Counted from the stretch's first letter, positions 50,901 through 63,821 are shown. The stretch: 64,000 nucleotides of DNA from Wuchereria bancrofti (GCA_005281725.1 SSBO01000007.1:5855126-5919125), one strand, 5' to 3'. Numbers and translations are program-made. Notes: generated by a model from the letters alone, not told the origin.

Positions 50901-53900
50901 TAACAATTTAAGGAATTGTGCAATCGTCAATGTCAATGATGCCAACAAATATGGAAAAGAATGATGAAAAATATTCAAATGCAAAATGACGATATGATAA
51001 ATTTAAAGAAGTATAACGATCATAAAATCTTAATAACATCATATAACTATAAGATTTGAAGTGGTAAAGAAATGAAAATAGATGTATTAGCAATTTATTA
51101 CTCAAATAATCATCACTTAAACTTGTCAAATATGAAAATGCAATCAAATCAAATTATTTCTAGTTCAACTAAAAAAAAAAAATTTTTTTTTTACATAATA
51201 CACATCTATTTTCATAAAATTTCTTGACTTTCATCAATAATTACATTTTTATTAATCTTCTTAACTACTTCTATAAAAATTGAGAAAAAAAAAAGCAGCA
51301 GCGGAGAAGATATTAAAGAGAAAAAGCATAAAGTAAGAAAGAAGAAGAAAAAGAAGCAAAAATCTTCATCAACAGATTATGATAATTTTGCGCAAATCAA
51401 TTTATTTTTCAAAAATATTTCTAATTTAAAAAAAAAAAGAAAAAAAAAGAAAAAAAGAAAACGAAATTTTTTTTTTTTTAAAAACTTACAACTAATCTCC
51501 TCAGACTTATTGCTAAAATAATCAAACAACATCATCATTTTGAATTGCCATATTTCTTTGCTCTATTATATTAATATAAAAATTCATGTCGCTAATAAAA
51601 CAATCTATCCAATTCATAATATTTATAATATTTCATGTAACAGGTAATTATTAAAATTAAAACTACAAAGAAAGGTAAAAATATGAATAATCGAAATGGA
51701 TAAATATCTAGGAGAGAAAAAAAAATACAATTTTTTCTTCTTTTGGTTTAAATCATCATCAGTATTAACTAAGATAAAAAATATGTTTGAAAAAAATGAA
51801 AAAATTTTTTGTTATCATAAGTATTGTTTTTAAAATGAATATTATAAGATTTATTTTTGAATAATATTATTAATTTTAATTCAAAAAATTTTCTTTCGTT
51901 TTTTTTTTACAGTAAAAGCAATAATTTGTTTTCATTGTCATTCCGAATTTGGCACATGCAATAGTGGTATGTGTGAAGGTAATGTATGCATCAAAATGGA
52001 AGCATCCAATCGTATTAATGGTAAATTTTGCATTTTTCATATTTGAAGTATATATTTTGTACTTAAAATTTATCAAAAAAAAGAAAAAAAAAACATTGAT
52101 GAGAAAATTGAGAAATTAAATGAATAAATATAATTAGTTGTAAAAAGAAAGAAAAAAAAAATAAAAAGGTTAGGAAAAAAAAAATAAATTTTTCAAAAAT
52201 TTTCATCCTTTATACTGGCATTTTTCTTCTATTTTAACTCAAAATTAAAAATCATAAATGAATTTCTCAATTTTGGAAAACCATAAATTAACTCGCACAT
52301 TGATTATTCATTTATTATTATTGCTGTTATTATTATTACTACAAATCATTATTATTGTTATTATTATTATAAATTATTAAAAATATAAAAAAAATTATTA
52401 TTATTATTANAAAAAAAAAAGCAGCAGCGGAGAAGATATTAAAGAGAAAAAGCATAAAGTAAGAAAGAAGAAGAAAAAGAAGCAAAAATCTTCATCAACA
52501 GATTATGATAATTTTGCGCAAATCAATTTATTTTTCAAAAATATTTCTAATTTAAAAAAAAAAAGAAAAAAAAAGAAAAAAAGAAAACGAAATTTTTTTT
52601 TTTTTAAAAACTTACAACTAATCTCCTCAGACTTATTGCTAAAATAATCAAACAACATCATCATTTTGAATTGCCATATTTCTTTGCTCTATTATATTAA
52701 TATAAAAATTCATGTCGCTAATAAAACAATCTATCCAATTCATAATATTTATAATATTTCATGTAACAGGTAATTATTAAAATTAAAACTACAAAGAAAG
52801 GTAAAAATATGAATAATCGAAATGGATAAATATCTAGGAGAGAAAAAAAAATACAATTTTTTCTTCTTTTGGTTTAAATCATCATCAGTATTAACTAAGA
52901 TAAAAAATATGTTTGAAAAAAATGAAAAAATTTTTTGTTATCATAAGTATTGTTTTTAAAATGAATATTATAAGATTTATTTTTGAATAATATTATTAAT
53001 TTTAATTCAAAAAATTTTCTTTCGTTTTTTTTTTACAGTAAAAGCAATAATTTGTTTTCATTGTCATTCCGAATTTGGCACATGCAATAGTGGTATGTGT
53101 GAAGGTAATGTATGCATCAAAATGGAAGCATCCAATCGTATTAATGGTAAATTTTGCATTTTTCATATTTGAAGTATATATTTTGTACTTAAAATTTATC
53201 AAAAAAAAGAAAAAAAAAACATTGATGAGAAAATTGAGAAATTAAATGAATAAATATAATTAGTTGTAAAAAGAAAGAAAAAAAAAATAAAAAGGTTAGG
53301 AAAAAAAAAATAAATTTTTCAAAAATTTTCATCCTTTATACTGGCATTTTTCTTCTATTTTAACTCAAAATTAAAAATCATAAATGAATTTCTCAATTTT
53401 GGAAAACCATAAATTAACTCGCACATTGATTATTCATTTATTATTATTGCTGTTATTATTATTACTACAAATCATTATTATTGTTATTATTATTATAAAT
53501 TATTAAAAATATAAAAAAAATTATTATTATTATTACCATTACTAAAATTATTACTATTACTTTATCGGTATTATTGATGATAATGGTTCTGAAAAAAAAA
53601 AAAATGATTTCTCGAATTTCACATATTTGATTCACTATAATTTATCGAACAAATGTCGCGGAACTTTATCTAATAATAAAAAGAAAATGTTGAATTTTAG
53701 GTAGACGAACAGTACGAAAAGGATGCGGTAAAAAATATGAGCAAAATGGTTGTCAACAAACTTTTTTTGGCACAAAATGGACATCACGATGTGTATGTGA
53801 TCAAATGATGTGTAATAATGATGAAATTTTAACAGTAACTAATTTAGAAATAACATCCGATAGAAGAAGTGCTATCACAATTTTACCAAATGTACAAATA

Positions 53901-55995
53901 TTTATCATTTCATTGATTTTTATTCTCATTATTACTTCACATATTCCATTATTCATATCAACATAGTGTATGCCTCATTTCTTCTATTTATTTATTTTTT
54001 TTTTGCCATATATACTTTAGGAATCGTAATATTTATAGTGATTCTCATTATTATAGTGGTGTTAAATAAGAATTATTGATAAGTTTGGAAGGTTGAAATC
54101 TTCTTTAAAAAAAAAGAGAATAATTTCATATTCCATTTTATTATGTTTTTTCTTTTTTCTAATTTGTTTTCCAATTAATTTTTATGTATGCTCTAATTTT
54201 ATCAGATGTACAAATATGATTAGCAAACAAACTTAGAAATGTTAACAAGCATTGAGCAGTACAAATTACACCATTATCAACTAATATATTATGATTACAT
54301 ATACTCTTTTTTTTTAAAAAAAAGCAATTAATTATTTTCCTTCGAAATAAATCATCTTTAAATGTTCATTCCTTTTTATAACTAAATAGATTAAACAATA
54401 TGCTATGAAAAAAGAAAAATAAAAAAAATAAGAAAATCTAATACGAAAGATGATTACATTTTAAAAAATTAGTTTTATCAAAGTATATTCGGTAGTAAGC
54501 ATCCTCTATTAGTAGTATTTTCATTATCCATTATTAGTTTTTTTTTCTAATCAAAATGTCAAGATTAAACAACAATTTCAGGCTTACTGCTTCAATTTTG
54601 ACATAAAATTTTAAAGAACAAAATTGATATGAATAATATTTATAGAGTTCGAATAATTTCTAATGATTTTAATGCCCAATTTTATCGTGGAATTTTTTGC
54701 AGCTAAATAACAAAAATCATAACAATTTTTATCCTAATCTCCAAATTACAATCCATTTAATTAAATTATGGAAATTGTTGAAAAAAATTTACAAGACATT
54801 AACTAACCTTATAATAGCAGTACAATAAGCAAGTTTTACATTACCAATCTTGAACCAATCATCATTTTTCGTCTCTTTATCCATAATTATTGCGCGTAAT
54901 AACATTTCAGTCATATCTGCAGCTATATGTACCGAATCACCCGATCTGAATGTGTTGTTATTTTCATTTTCATTCATTTTTCTATTTTAATTTTAATATC
55001 AAACATGAAAAGTTTATGTATGATAAAAATTGATACAATTTAGAAATTAAATGTTCGATAAATATAATGCAACAAAAACTACACTAACTATATTAACTAA
55101 TAATATTAGCTAGCAAAATTAATTCCTTTCTAAAATAAATGAATGCAAATCGTATGGCATATATATGTTTATCACATATAATTAAAGATAATATCACAAG
55201 AATAATTGGCTATTTTGATTAAGAAAGAAAAAAATGAATAGGAAATGAAATCAAAAATTATCCAAAATCAATAAATGTTTGAAAATTTGACACTAAATGA
55301 AAGTATATAATTTATGCAAATTCATTATCATTTACAGCACTATCTCTAACAAATAGTGTTAAATAAGAAAATGAAAGTTTGATAATTCAGTTTTTATGAA
55401 GCATATCTTATTCTATATTAAGAAAGAAAAAAGAAAACAATAATTTGAACTAAGTAATTTTAACAAACCAAAATTAAGATGAAATATTATTTATCGTTTT
55501 TTCATAAAACTACAAATAATTAATAAATGTAAAATAATTAAATAATAGAAAGAAAGTTAACCTTGCTTTCCATGATACAATTAATGCTACAGCATGTTTT
55601 AATTCAGATACTTCATCACTTCGATATACATCTGTTACAATATCCCATTCACGCCTGAAAAAAAGAAAAAATTTAATGAAATATTTCTTTTTTCAGTCCT
55701 TACCGGAATAAGGAAAAAAAATCAATTTCAAACTTTAATAGGAAGAAATGAAAACTTAATCAAAAATTTAAATTAATACAACTATGCTTATTTTAGGAGT
55801 ATAAATCCAATAGATAACATATTCCAAAAGCATAAAATTTATCTCAATATCTTTTGCATTTTTTCACTGTCTTCAAACTTTATTGTTTCAAAATGTCACA
55901 TTCAAATTCCCATCCGTAAAAATCATATTTTAGGAAAATATAATTTTATCAACTAACCTTGTAAATGGCACTTGAACTCCTTTTAAATTCGTCAT
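44823..55995 (-). CDS. LAS1L: LAS1-like ribosome biogenesis protein (ITS2 pre-rRNA endonuclease)
   Basis: Las1 is the HEPN-family endoribonuclease that cuts ITS2 during 60S subunit maturation, together with the Grc3/NOL9 kinase in the nucleolus. Thirteen phased exons give 477 aa: 55958-55995, 55562-55654, 54808-54945, 48942-49014, 48721-48831, 48246-48380, 47864-47964, 47358-47443, 47025-47128, 46709-46802, 46404-46491, 45986-46194 and 44823-44986. The N-terminal domain has WDIVTDVYRSD, AVALIVSWKAR, then VGIPQWVVDIRHGATHSHLP, whose R125-x4-H130 is the HEPN catalytic motif. Residues 451 and before show a Trp-rich tail (W443, W451), as in Las1 tails that contact Grc3. A 10-residue repeat precedes it. 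The last exon was preferred over the stop at 45981 because a GTTAGA donor and a TTACAG acceptor keep phase and add the tail. Intron 4 (5.8 kb) hosts another gene. Confidence 0.92.
46036..46095 (-). repeat. 30-bp coding tandem repeat in LAS1L
   Basis: Two copies of 30 bp differing at one base encode Ser-Phe-Pro-Asp-Ser-Thr-Asn-Ile-(Asp/Gly)-Ala twice. It is in frame and lies in a probably disordered linker before the tail. Confidence 0.85.
48784..48801 (-). other. LAS1L HEPN catalytic motif
   Basis: Encodes Arg-His-Gly-Ala-Thr-His (residues 125-130). The Arg and the final His are the RNase pair of HEPN nucleases (R-x4-6-H), so the nuclease is expected to be active. Confidence 0.9.
51285..53535. 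repeat. 1125-bp perfect duplication around a single N
   Basis: Positions 51285-52409 and 52411-53535 match at a constant offset of 1126 and are separated by one N at 52410, inside an A-run and ATT array. The block carries the first two exons of the nested gene, which therefore appear twice. Most likely an uncollapsed contig overlap. Confidence 0.9.
51586..52020 (+). pseudogene. Artefact copy of nested-gene exons 1 and 2
   Basis: Exon 1 (51586-51643) and exon 2 (51913-52020) are identical to 52712-52769 and 53039-53146. There is no third exon before the N, so this is not an independent gene. If the duplication were real, splicing from these exons across to 53701 would give the same protein. 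Confidence 0.75.
52712..53966 (+). CDS. Small secreted ten-cysteine protein, probably GPI-anchored (Ly-6/ET-module-like)
   Basis: Three phased exons (52712-52769, 53039-53146, 53701-53966) encode 143 aa. Residues 1-19 form a signal peptide with an Ile/Phe core. The mature part has ten cysteines (25, 28, 35, 40, 45, 64, 73, 86, 88, 93) spaced C-x2-C-x6-C-x4-C-x4-C, then C-x8-C-x12-C-x-C-x4-CN. The C-x-C...CN ending resembles three-finger Ly-6/uPAR folds, and the CNSG-x-CEG-x2-C part resembles nematode ET-module proteins. A hydrophobic tail (about 120-141) after a small-residue, basic stretch fits a GPI signal. It sits antisense inside LAS1L intron 4. The function is unknown; a surface or neuronal role as in other nematode Ly-6 proteins would be a guess. 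Confidence 0.8.
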
Positions 55996-57954
55996 TCTTT
56001 ATCGAATAAGAAAAAAAAACACACGAACATACAAACATAAAAAGACCAGAGATAATCCACCGCGTAAATGAAAATCCACCAAATGATATTTATCTTAAAA
56101 ATGAGGAAAGTTATAAAATTTGATAAGCTTTTTAAAAACTTTACAAATATACATATAATTCTCCAGTAAATGCAACATTTTTTTATCTAATGGAAATATT
56201 ACTTTCTGTCAAAGTAATCGTTTCTATTAAATATACATATTATTTGTGGTAAATAACACTTCATAGCTTATCTAACTGAACATTCTAATCATTTTATTAT
56301 ATAATTGTAATAACTTAATCCATCAAAAAAAAAGAAAAAAAATTGAAAGCTCGGATGACCAAAACTTATCATAAAAAATTTGTAAATGAGTATAGAATAG
56401 ATACTGTTTCAATAAGTTAGCATCTAATTATATGGTTATTTTAAAACTATAAACAAGGTAAGATATCTGTCTTAATTAGTCCAGGCTTTGATGAGAAAAT
56501 TTCTGAGCAACAAAAAAATGAAAATTGTTTATTGAAAGAAAAAAAAGTATGATGCAAAATTTAGAGTAAACAATCTTTTCATCACATTGTGATGTACAAA
56601 ATTAAATTATCCAAATTTAGTTATAAATAATATTGCAACGATAGTATGGATTTGTTTTAATATGCTAGTCTATTCATTTTAGTAAATAAATTTCTTTTCT
56701 TTTTTTGCTCAGTAAATTTTATACTATCTCTCAATAAATTCATACTATAAAATTCCGACTTCCCAATTTTAATTTATTATACATGAATCAAAATATTTTT
56801 TTTTTTGAACTTCAATTACTTAATAAATTTTGCGGTAAGAAAAGAAAAGAATAAAAATGCTATTAGTATAGAAGATAGTGTAGTATAGAAGATAGTGCAG
56901 CATTTTTTATCATTTCACTTAGTCATAATAACAAAAAGTTATCAGTCAGAAAGAAAAATTCTGCGTCTTTTTTTTTTTTTTTTTAAACTAACAATTAGGA
57001 AATATTCAAGAATAAATAATACATGTAAATATCATAAGTATTATTAGAGATAAATAACCTGCAAATAAAACTGGTACTTCTCAAAACAAAAAGCAAAATT
57101 GATGAAGTAGTAGTAGTAGTAGTAGGAAGTAATTCATTACAAACTTATTGTGAACAGTAAATAGACACAAAATAAATGATTGCAAAAAATTTGAGTTCAA
57201 GAAAATATACGAAAAGAAAGAAAAAGAAAAACAATGGAATTCAAAGCTAATTCATATATGATAGCTGAGATAAGAGAATTGGAATGAATAGAAGAATATT
57301 ATCAATGCATAGCTTTGAATTATAGTACGAGAAGATATAAATGAATCAAATATGGAAGCACAAAAAAATGCTGCTAATTATAATAAATTAAAAAAAAAGA
57401 AATGTAAACAAATAACTTTTACAATATTTATTGATCATTGAGCAGAAATAAAACATTCCTAAGCTATTCTAAGCTAGGAAAGATGTAACACAGTAGGAAG
57501 GTGATAATAGAGCAGTAGCATCAGAATGTTTTTACTACAATGATTTAATAAAACATAAAAAATTAAGTAGATGAAAAAAGAAAAGATGATTATCACAAAG
57601 AAAAAAAAATGGAACTTTAAAAAATGCTCAAAGAAATCTTTTTAAAAAATATTTTCTCAAACCGTAAATATCATAGAAAAAAAAGTGATAAACATTTAGG
57701 AGCAAAAAAAAAAGGGAAATAAACGTGAAAAATTGATAAAATTTGCGTTACTGTAATTTGTTGCAAAGTGTAAAAATGAAATTACCAGAAATGATCAAAA
57801 ATTTAGGAAATTGTGAATGAAAAGTATCGGAAAAGGCTTTTACTAAGTAGCACCATAAGAAAAAAAAAAGAAAAACTGGAAAAAGAAAGGGAATGAATTA
57901 TAGAGTAACATGTAAACAAATAAATAAGAAAACTTGCAAACATTAATCATTCTT
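55996..57954. other. Intergenic region between LAS1L and CERT
   Basis: About 2 kb between the LAS1L start codon and the CERT stop codon, both on the minus strand. It should contain the LAS1L promoter and the CERT 3' UTR. A GTA trinucleotide run lies at 57106-57124 and a duplicated GTATAGAAGATAGTG at about 56866-56898. No gene was seen. Confidence 0.55.
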
Positions 57955-60900
57955 TTAAACTATTAACGGCTGAGTTTTTATTTTACTAAGCACATATTTG
58001 GTAAAACCGTGTAAAAATTTCGGATATTCACGTTTGTATATAATTCGTAATGCTGATGCTGGCACCCAACCACCTGGATTCACTGAAAAAAAAATTCCAT
58101 TTGAAACATATGGTTTAAACAAATACAAAATTAAATTAACGGTAGCTTATAACAAGTTTTCTAAAAGAAGAAGTTTAATTTATATGATTCATCTGAAGTT
58201 ATACTATAAAAAGGTCCAAATAAATTCTTTAGTAAAACTAGGACTGTTTCGTATAGAAGAATATGAATGGTTTTTCTACCAATCTTAAAAAAGAATGATT
58301 CATTATGCAAATTCTTTCATTCATGTTATGGAATGGAACTTTCTACATTACAACAACAATCATCTTAACCGATTATGATATTATTTTCACTTTCTATACA
58401 AAAAAAATTTATTTATATGTGAAAACTATAACGTTTATTCAGTTATTTATGCAAAAAAAAAGAAAACCTCGACATGGAAATTATGAAAAAATCGAAAAAT
58501 AACGTTATTAAACTAGCTATTAATTAAAAACTTCTAAAATTTATACATAAGAAGTTTCCAAAAATAATTGCAAAAAATTTTCTAATATTTTATATAGTTT
58601 TATGAAGTTACCTTGTGCACAGTAACACACTTGGCATTGAATATCATTACGATTCAGCTTATCCACTGGCTTTTCATGTCCATCTTTAACGACTGTTTCA
58701 CATAACATTGCTACAGTTAAACCAACTCGAACATTGGAATTATGCTCTAACTAAAACAATTAAATTATAAAAATGCTACCTCAATCGTTTCTATTATTTT
58801 AACTATTAAATAAAAAAAAAGGAAAAAGAAAAAAAAAAACTAACCGGTACACTCGGTAGATTGCAATCATGGTTACATACCATATATAAATCCAAAGCTT
58901 TTGGGCTTTTTTGTTCTGGAAGATATCGTACATTTGACCAAAATAAGGATTCACGCTGAGCAGATGGCCAAATTCTCTTGTGTAACTGAAACGAAAAATA
59001 AATTAAGCATGATAAGTTGGTAATGAGAACAAATTAATCAAATGTTTAAATGTAGGAGAAACATTGCTTCTTATAGTTTAGTGAAATATAATATATATAT
59101 ATACTAACCTGATGTATTATAACAGTATCCATTGAAATCCTATCAACAACTCTTGTCCTGACCAATGTTTCTGGAAATTTATCATATCATTTCAGCCAAT
59201 TGTTTATTTGTCAAAATCGATAAAATCCTAAACAATTATAAATGACAATCTTTGAAGTCCGTCCATAATCTTTTCTAGAGTCATAAGCCATTTTAAATCA
59301 TTCAAAACTGCAAAATAGACAAAAGATACATACATGTCAATAATATCACTTAAAATATAAGCTGTAACGAAAGTTTCATCGGAATAAATTCATTCAAAAA
59401 TTCGAAAAGAAAATATAAGAACAATCGAACTGGTGGATAAAATTTCCCTAAATTTCTTTATTTATATTTAATAAAGTAGAAAAAAAAAAAGCAACTAACC
59501 ATCCCATTCATGCTTGTATCGCGGTTCGAAAAAATAATGAATGTATTCCCGGGCTGAAACACCCTAAAACAGAATGAATTAATGAATTAATACACATTTT
59601 ATTAATCCATTCTAAATTCATTATTATTCCCTAATGTTATAAATATAAAAATTTTCTTCCAATATTATATACATTGAAAGATGAACCAAAATGTTAATAT
59701 TTCATACTGTTGCATTTTCAATAAAATCTCTAAGAAATTTGGATAAATATTTGTGTTCATCTCTAAAATTATTTAAAATCATGAAATTTAGGCTCTAAAT
59801 TTTCCAGATCTATAAATTAAATATTTTTTGGAAAAGTTCGAAATTAAAAAAAACCTGTACAAGATGAACAGCTTTCAACGGATCACAGACTATTCCATTA
59901 ACTTCCAATTCTCTTTTATACATCTTCATTTCGTCCTCTTCCATGAATAACTGCCAAACCTGTAAATTCCTATAGACCACCTTTATTTTAGAACATTTTC
60001 TAAAGAATGAAAAAATTTTTTAGAATGCATTCAAACGCTCAATAAGCCATTGTATGTATATTGTTTATGAAATATGAGAAAGCGTCTCGAAAAAAATAAA
60101 TACTGTAAAGTTGAGAACTTATGAAATAAAACGTTTTTGTAAAAAGAAAAAAAAAACGTTAAAGTAGTTTTAAAATATAAAAAAATTATTCATGCTTTCT
60201 GAAATTAGCATGAACAAATTAACTCAAAAAAAAAAATTTCCACTTTTTCCACCCTATTTTAAAGTTTTATACAACTATCTGAATGCTTTGCCAAAGCACT
60301 GATCGTTATACAGTTCCAAATTTTACATAACTTAATCCATGCTGCCGGCAACAAAACAACTTACTTCCATTTATCTATCTATCTACTGTTATAATATAAA
60401 TTTAGAATTCAAATACGAAATCTAACATCGTCATAAATGCCAGATCGGGCATATTTTAATTGTTCCATCGCAATTCGATTGATTTCTATTGCAAATTCAT
60501 TTGATGCAGGTAAAGTGACATCTTTGGGTGGTGATTCAGCAATATCAGGATAATTTTCACTAGCTCTTTCCCTCTCAATTAACGACTCCGAACCAGGTAT
60601 CCTTACCGTTTCTTTCCCCTGAATTATCGTAAAATCAATTAAACTGAAATAAATAGCATAAAGAATAGTACACTTTAATGTCATATGACATCTCAGGCAT
60701 CACATTTTTTGACGGTGAAAAATTGGGATAATCATTAACGATCAAATAAATGTTAGAAAGTGCTATAGAATGAATAATGGAAAATAAATGTAACTTATTT
60801 TCTGAAATATTTAAGTAAATATATATGAAACATCGTCGTGTTCACTTTCAGGTTAAAATAAGACAAGAATGAGTAGATAATTCCAGTAAAACTAATAATT

Positions 60901-63821
60901 TATAAGACAAATTTGAAAATTTCCACCAAATCGAATAACTATTTTACTATATCTCTATATAAGGATAATAGGTATAGAGCATTTTAATAAAAAGAGATGG
61001 ACGTACATTATTACAACTATTTGATCTATCTTATAACCAGTTTTGGATTAAAAATTTATAATATATATTCCGAAGCATTTGAATCCTATTCTTCAAAACT
61101 TACCCAATAAAATTAAATAGTCAGCATGTTTGAATGAAAAATTAAGAAGTCATGTCAAGTAAAGCAAGAAGTAATAGAATACTAAATTAACCACTGCATT
61201 AAAAACTATTTTAAACTGATAAGGATACGAACTGCAAAGCTGCGCCCTTCTACATTGCTTTTATTTGCGGGAATGCAATCGTCAGCATCATGCCATTCCT
61301 GTTCATCATCATCATCACTTGAAACATTATTCAGCTCCTGAAAACACAAGAAACATTGAAATTTACAAAATAAAAGAAAATAATAATTTAATCATATAAA
61401 TAAAATCTAGTCGTGAAGAACATAGAAATCAATCCAATAAATCCTTATGTCCTACAAAAAGATAGCTTCATACATAGCTAAATAAGCCATCTTTTAAAAA
61501 ATAATCTGAATAATAGTTAAAAAGATATTAAAATTATACTGCTTTCCACCAGAATAATTTATTGTAATTAACTTAGCAATGCAATATGCTTATTTCTTAC
61601 TGTCCAAATAAGAAAAATAACTCAGAAGTGTTTCGGGAAATTATAGTCCAACTAAGAAATTATTCAGCAGAAAGAAGATAGTTTCAGGATTACAGATAGC
61701 TATCTTTGTAATCATCAGTTCTCACTTTGTAATCATCAGTTCTCACATTTACTTAAAAAGGTAAGACGAAAAGAGAAATTTTACTGTATCAGTAACTTTC
61801 TTGTTACATGTTGTCATGATCTTTTAATTGTAATCTATTAAGTCAATGAAAATAAGCTAGCCTGTCCTCTATTATCACACTGTTGATCACTGAATGCTTA
61901 TTTCAATCATTTTATTATATCATCCAGCTAACAACTCCCATTTGCAGTTTTTTCTTATCTGATTTGAAAAAATTTTTTAAAACTTACGCATGTTTGATTC
62001 AACATGATGCTTCGTGAACAATTATTTGCAATGTCCATGTGTGCAGTGTGACAATTCTCGTCGGAACACTGCTTATGATTGGCTTTTGTCTAAAATAATA
62101 TTGTATATAAAACATATAAAATGCAAAGATTTTATATTTTTGCAAAAATCTCTTTGCAAGAATGCTTGAAAGCAGTATGCAATATGAAGTCCTAACTAAC
62201 TATTTATCACATCATACTACCTTACAACCAATCTAACATACATTTACAAATTGTTTAACTGTTTGTTCATTGCAATTACATACAGATCTGTTAAAAACTT
62301 TTACTGTAATTATATACAAATATCAATGAAATGAATTGATTGCACGGAAAAATTTCCACTCATATTGTTACTACAGTCAGTAATTTCAACCAATTATAAA
62401 AAATCGCGAAAAACAAGTTAACCAGTTAGGATTGATTATTAAAAATTTCACTGATATGAAAAAGAAGAATATGAAAAAAGTTGATAGAAGTGATCGATGA
62501 AAACAAGCATTCGTAAGTGTTCAGCGCTTCGTTTTTTGCCCATGTGCAACAAACTGTTACGTCATTATTCGGGAAATACATTAGTTTATGATCGAGATTT
62601 TTGATTAATTTCACCGCTAAGAGAGATTGTGTGTTTCCTAAGAAATTCAAAGATAAAACGAATTGATTTCTGGTTACAATAAATCTTTCATGAAAAATTA
62701 TGTCATTTTTTAAATGAAAATAGCACATTACGTTAGTAAATGGTTGGCTAGCAAAATAAACATGTGCAAATTGGCGTTCGACAAAGAGAGAGAGAGAGAG
62801 AGAGATGAAGTGCTTTAAAGAACAAAAAGAAAAATAGACGAACAAGACAAGCCAAGCATTCAAATTTTGTTATAAAACTCGATTTAAATTCCATAAAAAT
62901 ATGGAACTAATGAAACAAATGCTGTAACACTATAGAAATACGCTAAAAACATGTCACAAACGACGCAGAAAAGGAACATAAAAAAAAAAAAGAAATGCCA
63001 CATTATGGGCATTTCTTTTCCCTGTGTTCATTTGCTATACACATCTAGAGTATGGGTATATGTAAATGCTAAAAATAGACAAATAAAATAGCTGCATGTC
63101 TTCTTCATCCATTGAATCTCAAGATTGTTTAAAAAAAAAGGGAAGAAAAAAAAAACATTCCAATTAAAGCCCACTTTGCACCTATTTGCAAGTGGAATGT
63201 GCAACGATTTTATTCATGTCCGGTTGTTTTTGTGATTGTATTTTTCAATTCGAATTTGAAATTTTCAAAATTCTTCAAATTTGAAACATTTCATCCAAGA
63301 TAAGACACTGTATAAGAAAGCTAATGAAATATTTTGAATTATTTATGTAAAAATAATACGATGACTTTTTTACATCATCCTTTTGTTCATTTATGGAAAT
63401 TTTTTCCCCCAAAACGATGTTTGCCTTGAAACACTAGCTCGCATGCAAGTTACAGAACAAAAGTTCATTAAATAAAAGTTATAACATACATAGAAAGATG
63501 AAGTAAACGTCTGGCTATTTAAATTATTTGTTAAGTTTTAATCTTCAGTTCAGCATAAAATTTGAAAATTTTCACTTCATATTTAACGAACAGTAGTTGC
63601 ATTAATACCTGTTTTGCGAGTAAATGAACGCATGTGTTAATATTTTGCAATACGGCAATAGTTACAGCATTCAGCGCAATACTTTCATCTAGAAGAGAGG
63701 TAGCATAAGTATTTCCTCGGTTGTCTTGGATCACACGAATTAAATTTTCTAGTCGAGTGGCTTGTCGTCCAATCATATCGTTGAAACGTTCCAACTGTTC
63801 CATTTTACTCATCAATTCTAA
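57955..63821 (-). CDS. CERT1: Ceramide transfer protein CERT (STARD11), C-terminal part
   Basis: CERT carries ceramide from ER to Golgi through a START domain; its PH domain binds Golgi PI4P and its FFAT motif binds ER VAP. Ten phased exons give the last 416 aa: 63609-63821, 61988-62089, 61233-61337, 60427-60618, 59855-59959, 59500-59563, 59109-59170, 58845-58985, 58612-58750 and 57955-58082. The first matches the human middle region ([14 protein letters not shown] and a second helix ending CVHLLAKQ). Next is an acidic stretch with a FFAT-like EWHDADD, then [70 protein letters not shown] and [13 protein letters not shown], ending [18 protein letters not shown] spacing matches human almost gap-free. 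The PH domain and start codon lie beyond 64000. Confidence 0.94.
61278..61316 (-). other. FFAT-like VAP-binding motif of CERT
   Basis: Encodes Ser-Ser, four Asp, Glu, Gln, then Glu-Trp-His-Asp-Ala-Asp-Asp, at the place where human CERT has its FFAT motif (core E-F-F-D-A-x-E). The acidic leader, Asp at position 4 and Ala at position 5 fit. Trp for Phe at position 2 and Asp for Glu at position 7 are unusual. Confidence 0.6.
62785..62806. repeat. GA dinucleotide run in a CERT intron
   Basis: About 11 GA units in the 1.5-kb intron between the exons at 61988-62089 and 63609-63821. The rest of that intron shows no exon. Confidence 0.8.

Larger units (their letters stand above)
49015..54807. other. 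Large LAS1L intron 4 hosting a nested gene
   Basis: 5.8 kb between phased LAS1L exons, against introns of about 0.1-0.8 kb elsewhere in the gene. Its true length is about 1.1 kb less if the 51285-53535 duplication is an artefact. From 49015 to about 51285 I see only AT-rich sequence. Confidence 0.85.

Noticed and set aside
57998..58288. 96-codon plus-strand open frame
   Set aside because: The antisense shadow of the last CERT exon, which matches the conserved START C-terminus on the minus strand.
59222..59307. Minus-strand segment reading [16 protein letters not shown] after a TTTTGCAG acceptor, resembling a START exon
   Set aside because: No usable donor in phase. Joining 59500-59563 directly to 59109-59170 keeps phase and gives exactly the human START spacing.
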